Below are positions 16,040 to 20,459 of a stretch of DNA of 20,459 bases, piece after piece. The notes below the pieces were generated by a model that was not told where the DNA came from, ran no database searches, and saw only the letters and a program-made list of their open reading frames with translations. The translations under genes and the position numbers were made by a program. Position 1 is the stretch's first letter, and every line of letters starts with the position of its first letter. Location: assembly GCA_945871335.1 (NCBI GenBank), contig CAMBWM010000008.1, forward strand, positions 1 to 20,459. The letters are read 5' to 3'. This DNA comes from Polaromonas sp. YR568 (GTDB lineage Bacteria > Pseudomonadota > Gammaproteobacteria > Burkholderiales > Burkholderiaceae).

Positions 16040-16940
16040 TCTGGCTCTCCTTAGATATACGGGGCAAGTCAAACCCGGCGTGTGCAATTGCGGTAGCGAG
16101 CGAACGTTCAACAAAATTGCTCAGCACTTCACGCCGGTAACTCTGACGGCTTCGCGAGCGGACTCGATCGGCCACGCGGACAGATGCATCACGCAGAGCT
16201 GCCGAGGTGGGTTTGATTCCTGTTAACAGGTCTTCAATATCGGTTAGACGTTCGGGCACAGGCCCCACCGCGCCAATAGCAATGCGCAGATCGTCAATGC
16301 GATTGCCTTCATCAAGGTGGACTAGTGTGGCAAGGCAAACTGTGGAGATGGCCAGCGAGCGGCGGTGCCCCACTTTCTCAAAAGCAACACCGTGGTTGGG
16401 TAATGCGTCGAACTCCAATCTCGATAAAATTTCTCCGGGCTGCAACATAGTGCGGCTTGGGCCGAGAATGAATTCGGACAACGGTACGGAGCGCTCAAGT
16501 AATCGGTCACCCTCCCGTCGAACCAAAGTAACGTGGGTGTTGAGTGCGAGCAGCGCCGGCTGGGTGTCACCAGCCGGAGATGCGTTCACAAGGTTGCCGC
16601 CAACCGTGGCTTGTTCACGAATTTGATCATCTGCGAACCAGAGCGCGCAAACACCAAGCACCGGTGCTTGTTCCATCAGCAGCGGATGACGATGCAGCGC
16701 CGAAATCGGCGTAGTCGCGCCAATACGAATGCGCGCTCCTGCCTGAGATATGCCGCCCAGCGAAGTAATGCGGCTGATGTCGACAACCGCTGGCAAGTGC
16801 ACGTCTCCAGCCCGGCCCTCCCGGGCCCAGGGCAGCAGATCGGTAGCACCTGCCAGTAAGCGCGCGGTTGGCATGCGCTCAAGCACGTCAAAGGTCTCTT
16901 CAAGAGATTTCGGCGTGAAGTAGTGGTCGAATGTCAGCAC
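16032..16940 (-). CDS. Molybdenum hydroxylase FAD-binding subunit
   Basis: The 302-residue protein is the medium subunit of the xanthine dehydrogenase/CO dehydrogenase family, which passes electrons from the iron-sulfur clusters to NAD or another acceptor through FAD. The pyrophosphate-binding loop LLAGATDLLP is at 28-37. The second FAD motif QATVGGNLVNASPAGDTQPA is at 110-129. The C-terminal part (about 190-290) matches the CO-dehydrogenase flavoprotein C domain. No 4Fe-4S insertion is seen, unlike in 4-hydroxybenzoyl-CoA reductase. The start is GTG at 16940, with AAGGAG nine bases upstream. It follows the alcohol dehydrogenase by 13 bases and overlaps the next gene by eight, so these genes form a tight operon. 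No XdhC-like maturation gene is present in the window. Confidence 0.94.
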   Translation of the reverse strand: MLTFDHYFTPKSLEETFDVLERMPTARLLAGATDLLPWAREGRAGDVHLPAVVDISRITSLGGISQAGARIRIGATTPISALHRHPLLMEQAPVLGVCALWFADDQIREQATVGGNLVNASPAGDTQPALLALNTHVTLVRREGDRLLERSVPLSEFILGPSRTMLQPGEILSRLEFDALPNHGVAFEKVGHRRSLAISTVCLATLVHLDEGNRIDDLRIAIGAVGPVPERLTDIEDLLTGIKPTSAALRDASVRVADRVRSRSRQSYRREVLSNFVERSLATAIAHAGFDLPRISKESQNV

Positions 16941-16953
16941 GGTCGAATTCTCC

Positions 16954-18105
16954 TTAGCAGCCTTCGGCGTGGCCGATTTTCACCACCACCTTGATCGCAT
17001 CGCCGATGCGCTCGCGCGCATGGCGCAAAGCCTCCGGCACTTCTTCCAACGGGAAAGTGTGGGTATGAATCAACTTGGCGTCGAAGCGTTTCTGCGCCAT
17101 CAAAGCTGCAGCGCGGTGAGTTGCGCTCTTGCCCTCTCCGCGAATGCCGAACAATGAGATGTTGTTACGCACCAGCGCGGCTACATCGACCGGCACTGGC
17201 TCGCCTGGGAATGCGGCCAAGCAGATGCGTCCACCGCGCCTCAACATGTTTGCGGCGTCATTGACTGCGTTCGGCGCGCCCGAGCACTCCAGTACATAAT
17301 GCGCGCCGCCATTGGTGTACTCGCGCACCTTAGCTACGGAGTCTTCCTTATTCACGTTGATGGTGAAGTCGGCACCGAGCTTGCGCCCCATCTCAAGACG
17401 GTTATCGCGTGTGCCTGTCAGAATCACCTCGCTGGCTCCCAGTGCCTTGGCCACGCCAACTCCCATCAAGCCGATGGGTCCAGGGCCCATGACCACCACC
17501 GACTGACCGGCAATCAGCCCACCGATGGAATCAAGCCCGTACATTGCGGTGCCAGCAGTGACGATCAGCGTCGCCTCTTCATCGCTCATATCCTCGGGGA
17601 CATGTGCCAAAGTGTTTATGTTGTTGACAGCATATTGAGTGAAGCCGCCGTCTGTCGTGAAGCCATTGGCCCGATGGCCTTTGTTGACATCACCGTAGTT
17701 TTTGCCGTAGTTCAGGCAAGAGGTGTACATACCTTCGCGGCAACGCTCGCAACGACCGCAACCGGCGTGCACTTCCACCGTGACGCGGTCGCCCACTTTG
17801 TACTCGTCAACGCCTTGGCCCAACTTGACCACAGTGCCCATGTACTCGTGGCCAGGGGTGAAATTTTTGTTGAAGGGCAAACCGCCATGAATCTGTGCAG
17901 GGGGTCCCTTATGGATGATTTCCAGGTCGGTCGCGCACACGGCGATGGCGTCGATGCGCACCAAAACTTCGGCAGCGCCTGGCACAGGCACGGGCTTGTC
18001 GACAAACGTGATTTGGTCAGGGTCGCCGAGCACCCAAGCCTTCATGGTCTCAGGTATTTTAAAGCTGCGCTGTCCCAAGAAGGCGGCGTCTGTGTTTGTA
18101 TTCAT
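16954..18105 (-). CDS. Zinc-dependent alcohol/polyol dehydrogenase (MDR family)
   Basis: The 383-residue protein is a medium-chain dehydrogenase. Catalytic zinc ligands are Cys57 (VCATDLE) and His86/Glu87 (GHEYMG). The structural zinc site has all four cysteines (Cys116, 119, 122, 130 in CGRCERCREGMYTSC). The Rossmann loop is GPGPIGLMGVGVAKALGA (207-224). It belongs with sorbitol, threonine and other secondary-alcohol dehydrogenases, and would oxidise a polyol or cyclic alcohol to a ketone with NAD(P)+. GGAGA stands just before the ATG. It is the first gene of the divergent minus-strand set, with the AraC-type regulator and transporter gene on the other side of the 521-base gap. It is therefore likely the first step of the pathway and under that regulator. 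Confidence 0.93.
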   Translation of the reverse strand: MNTNTDAAFLGQRSFKIPETMKAWVLGDPDQITFVDKPVPVPGAAEVLVRIDAIAVCATDLEIIHKGPPAQIHGGLPFNKNFTPGHEYMGTVVKLGQGVDEYKVGDRVTVEVHAGCGRCERCREGMYTSCLNYGKNYGDVNKGHRANGFTTDGGFTQYAVNNINTLAHVPEDMSDEEATLIVTAGTAMYGLDSIGGLIAGQSVVVMGPGPIGLMGVGVAKALGASEVILTGTRDNRLEMGRKLGADFTINVNKEDSVAKVREYTNGGAHYVLECSGAPNAVNDAANMLRRGGRICLAAFPGEPVPVDVAALVRNNISLFGIRGEGKSATHRAAALMAQKRFDAKLIHTHTFPLEEVPEALRHARERIGDAIKVVVKIGHAEGC

Positions 18106-18626
18106 GGGGTCTCCAAAGGTTGATGGTGAAGGGTTTGATCGAGCACTTCGTGCGCTGGCTTGTCTTGGCTCACGCGCTCGATAGGTCTATTGAACGCACA
18201 CTCGCAGCAACTTGCAAGGGGAAGAAGAGCAGTTCTTGGACAAGTACAAGTTAATCTTTGAATTATCCAAACGCTTGCTTTGCAGTGAGGGGTTTTGGGC
18301 TTTGCACACTTTTTCAACCTCCACCTTCAGCGCTGTCAAGTCAACATTGTGGAAAATTACACTATGACTGATGACCGCATTTTAGGCGCTTGCCATTTAA
18401 TACCGGGACTATCCCTTCCCCCGCAAGTCACCGATGTGTGCACGGTCTGAACGTGCATTGGAGACAACCAAACTCACCAAACAGACGACCTTGAATAACG
18501 TGCTGTCAGCCGCTTTATTAAGGGTTAACGAGGGGGTTGATCGCACTGCAGTCTATGGTCATTACTGGACAGTGCGGGACTTACTTTCAGCGCATAATTT
18601 AAAGAAATAACTTAATTGTCGCCACC
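18106..18626. promoter_or_regulatory. Divergent intergenic control region (521 bases) between the catabolic operon and its regulator
   Basis: No gene was recognised here. It must hold the promoters of the dehydrogenase operon (leftward) and of the AraC-type gene (rightward). Possible elements are a minus-strand TTGACA at 18339-18334 with only a poor -10 (TGAAAA) 17 bases on, and a minus-strand GATAAT around 18265. A 7-base inverted repeat (ATCGAGC at 18138-18144 with GCTCGAT at 18176-18182) lies in the operon leader. A 6-base dyad lies at 18439-18457. Small frames (for example 28 codons from 18364) have no ribosome site. Which elements are real cannot be decided by eye. Confidence 0.5.
18439..18457. 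promoter_or_regulatory. Inverted repeat TGCACG-N7-CGTGCA, candidate operator
   Basis: Exact six-base arms flank GTCTGAA in the divergent control region, about 170 bases before the AraC-type start codon and about 330 bases before the alcohol dehydrogenase start. The position between two divergent genes is where a regulator site is expected. AraC-type proteins more often use direct repeats, so it could belong to another factor or be chance. Confidence 0.3.
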
Positions 18627-19583
18627 ATGAACAACAGCGCCGACCCTGACCCTAGACAAGCCACTGTCAATGTCGACGAACATGGATCAGATTTCATTCA
18701 CACCTACTCGATGATCGAGCGGTCAGACCGCTTGGACTTTGACATTCGAGATCAGTCGGCTCGCTCACCCGTCACCCAGCCCCACCGGCATGAGTATTTT
18801 CAAATTTTTGCCAACCAAGCTGGGGCAGCCCCCCATTTGCTAGGGGGTCGCCGCTGTGAATCGGTACCTCGGTCCTTGATCTTTGTTCTGCCCTACCGTG
18901 TCCACCTTGCCATGGTGGAGCCTGGTTCGCGCTATCAGCTTATCAATTTTTCAAGCCGTTTTTTAAGGCCTGACTTTGCGCTGTCACCGCTAGAAATGGA
19001 AGAGGCATCGATCACCCAGTACCCTGAGCTCACGCCTTTCATTTACCAGGGCTGGTTTGATTTTGTTTTTGATCCTGCTGAATTCGCTTACATCGAAAGT
19101 TTGCTGCAACGCTTGCAGCAAGCCCGCAGTCACCGAACACTGGGCACTTTGGAGCGCGCACGGGGAGCGCTTTTTGAACTCATTGGCATGACTTCCGAAC
19201 GGTTCGCGCCTGAGCTGCAGTCATTGGCCGAGCAACGCGTTTACCTGCAAGGTCACACGGATGCAATGCGCCGAATTTTCAAGTTCATCGATGAAAATCT
19301 GCACCTGAACATCGGCTTGACCGAGGTGGCAGAGGCCGCTTTTCTTTCTCCCAACTATTTGTCACAATTGCTTAAAAAGCACACCGGACAGGCTTTTGTT
19401 GATTGGCTCACGGGGCGACGAATGGAGCGTGCGCGAGAGTTGCTTGCGCACACCTCGGGCCGTGTCAGCACGATTGCTCACAGCGTGGGGTTTTCTGACG
19501 AAGCCTATTTCACGCGGCGTTTCAAGCAACGTTTCGGTACAGCACCGACGTCCTACCGCAGGTCCGTACATAAGGAATCATGA
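18627..19583 (+). CDS. AraC-family transcriptional regulator
   Basis: The 318-residue protein has an N-terminal cupin-like sensor domain (about residues 45-130, with PHRHEYFQIF at 52-61) and a C-terminal double helix-turn-helix (about 213-312). Its second half carries the family signature GFSDEAYFTRRFKQRFGTAPTSYRR. This layout is that of regulators that sense small molecules such as sugars and aromatics and activate catabolic operons. It is transcribed away from the dehydrogenase operon and towards a transporter gene on the same strand. It probably controls both, and its ligand is probably the substrate or an intermediate. No Shine-Dalgarno sequence is evident before the ATG at 18627, and no better start is available downstream, so translation may be weak. 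Confidence 0.93.
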   Translation: MNNSADPDPRQATVNVDEHGSDFIHTYSMIERSDRLDFDIRDQSARSPVTQPHRHEYFQIFANQAGAAPHLLGGRRCESVPRSLIFVLPYRVHLAMVEPGSRYQLINFSSRFLRPDFALSPLEMEEASITQYPELTPFIYQGWFDFVFDPAEFAYIESLLQRLQQARSHRTLGTLERARGALFELIGMTSERFAPELQSLAEQRVYLQGHTDAMRRIFKFIDENLHLNIGLTEVAEAAFLSPNYLSQLLKKHTGQAFVDWLTGRRMERARELLAHTSGRVSTIAHSVGFSDEAYFTRRFKQRFGTAPTSYRRSVHKES

Positions 19584-19815
19584 GCGCTTCGACTCCGAAT
19601 TAGATTGCGCACCAACTATGCTGCAATTGGCAAGCGCCTCCACTTTCAGACTTGGATAATTCTGCGAAATTCTTGCACGTGACACAGTTTTGACAGGTAC
19701 TAGCTTGCGTCCTCGGAGGATTTAAAGTTTAAATACCCTTCGGCTCTTCTGGGTAAAAACTGATTTAGCCATCAAACTGAGTGTGTCGGTTTTATTTCAA
19801 CAAGTAGGAGACAAA

Positions 19816-20459
19816 ATGATCGCAAAATTCACTTCCGTGCTGCGCATCCGCAGCCTTCAGCTGGCAACGATAGCTGTAGCAGCCATCGCCCCATGGAGCA
19901 CAACCCTGGCTTCCGACTTTCCTAAACAAGCGGTTGAGATGACTGTGCTGTTTGGTGGCTCCAGCGCCACCATCGCACAGGTTTTAGCTGACGGCTTGTC
20001 CAAGCAGTTGAAAGTGCCTGTAGCCGCGGTCAGTCGCACCGGTGGCGGGGGTGCAGCGGGTTATTCGTTTGTCAAAGCTACGCCACCCAACGGCTACAAC
20101 ATCGTCTGGAACTCCAACTCCATCAATACTAATTTTCATGGTGGCAACATCCCCTTCGACTACCGCAGCTTCGACCCGGTAGCACAGGTTGGCATGGAAG
20201 TGCCCGCTTTGGCGGTGCGCAGCGACTCGGGCTGGAAAACCTTAGCCGATGTCGCCGCTGCCGGGAAAAAACAAAAACTCAAAGTCGGTATTTCTGGCCG
20301 CGGTGCTTTCACACACCTGGCCTCAGCAGCCTTGTTCAAAAAAATGGGTATTGAAGTGATCTACGTACCCTATGGCACCGGCAGTGCGCCCGTGGAATTG
20401 CTAGGTGGTCGCGTGGATGCGGCGCTTCAATGGCCATCCCAGTTCACAGCAATGGCCGA
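19816..20459 (+). CDS. Bug/TctC-family periplasmic solute-binding protein (partial, cut by window end)
   Basis: The frame is open from the ATG at 19816 to the window end (214 codons), with TAGGAG five bases upstream of the start. The first 30 or so residues form a Sec signal peptide (basic start, LATIAVAAIA core, cleavage near TLAS). The mature part follows the Bug/TctC pattern of tripartite tricarboxylate transporters: FPKQAVEMTVLFGG, RTGGGGAAGYSFVK, PPNGYNIVW, FDPVAQVGMEVPALAV, ISGRGAFTHLASAALF and VPYGTGSAPVELLGGRVDAAL. Such proteins capture carboxylates or other small polar solutes, and TctA/TctB membrane genes may follow outside the window. It lies 232 bases after the regulator on the same strand. 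That gap has a TTGACA at 19690-19695 but no good -10 at normal spacing. Confidence 0.92.
   Translation, partial: MIAKFTSVLRIRSLQLATIAVAAIAPWSTTLASDFPKQAVEMTVLFGGSSATIAQVLADGLSKQLKVPVAAVSRTGGGGAAGYSFVKATPPNGYNIVWNSNSINTNFHGGNIPFDYRSFDPVAQVGMEVPALAVRSDSGWKTLADVAAAGKKQKLKVGISGRGAFTHLASAALFKKMGIEVIYVPYGTGSAPVELLGGRVDAALQWPSQFTAMA

Noticed and set aside
18102..18317. 71-codon minus-strand frame upstream of the alcohol dehydrogenase
   Set aside because: No ribosome site, Cys- and Pro-rich random-looking sequence, and it occupies the expected promoter and leader region.
18364..18450. 28-codon + strand frame in the divergent control region
   Set aside because: No Shine-Dalgarno sequence and no recognisable peptide features. 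Short frames of this size are expected by chance.
19690..19740. TTGACA as -35 of a sigma-70 promoter for the solute-binding protein gene
   Set aside because: No acceptable -10 hexamer lies 16-18 bases downstream. The AT-rich TTTAAAGTTTAAA is too far away.

Overview
The window looks like a piece of a betaproteobacterial chromosome, most likely Burkholderiales (Comamonadaceae-like). The clues are a Bug/TctC-type solute-binding protein gene, the style of the protein sequences, clear AGGAG-type ribosome sites, and a degraded tyrosine recombinase resembling those common in that group. I could not run a search, so the genus is not assigned. No rRNA, tRNA, CRISPR array or intact mobile element was seen.

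Left end (1-2771). The tail of an unidentified gene is followed by an ECF sigma factor and a six-pass NrsF/DUF1109 anti-sigma factor, overlapping by ATGA on the + strand. An ECF-type promoter (GTAAC...CGAAT) lies directly against the sigma start codon. Next comes a dead tyrosine-recombinase fragment. A stand-alone BLUF blue-light photoreceptor then lies on the - strand, with a perfect 9-bp dyad just upstream of it.

Middle (2772-7554), all on the - strand: a Gfo/Idh/MocA oxidoreductase, the proton-translocating transhydrogenase genes pntB and pntA, and a small two-CBS-domain protein.

Right half (7644-20459). A catabolic gene set runs on the - strand in the order (transcription direction, from 18105 to 7644): zinc alcohol dehydrogenase; three genes of a molybdenum hydroxylase (FAD subunit, a fused [2Fe-2S]/Mo-domain-I protein, and a separate Mo-domain-II protein); an IolD-like TPP-dependent ring-cleaving hydrolase; an aldehyde dehydrogenase; and an IlvD/Edd Fe-S dehydratase. 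Divergently on the + strand are an AraC-family regulator and the start of a tripartite tricarboxylate transporter (TTT) solute-binding protein gene, cut by the window end.

Together the right half reads as a regulated uptake and oxidation pathway for a polyol, cyclitol or alicyclic hydroxy compound: oxidation, dehydration, thiamine-dependent C-C hydrolysis of a diketone, then oxidation of the aldehyde. The substrate is not determined. The most unusual observation is that the molybdenum-binding polypeptide is cut in two by a single in-frame TGA. The second half restarts four codons later, in the same frame, behind a ribosome site that overlaps the stop codon.
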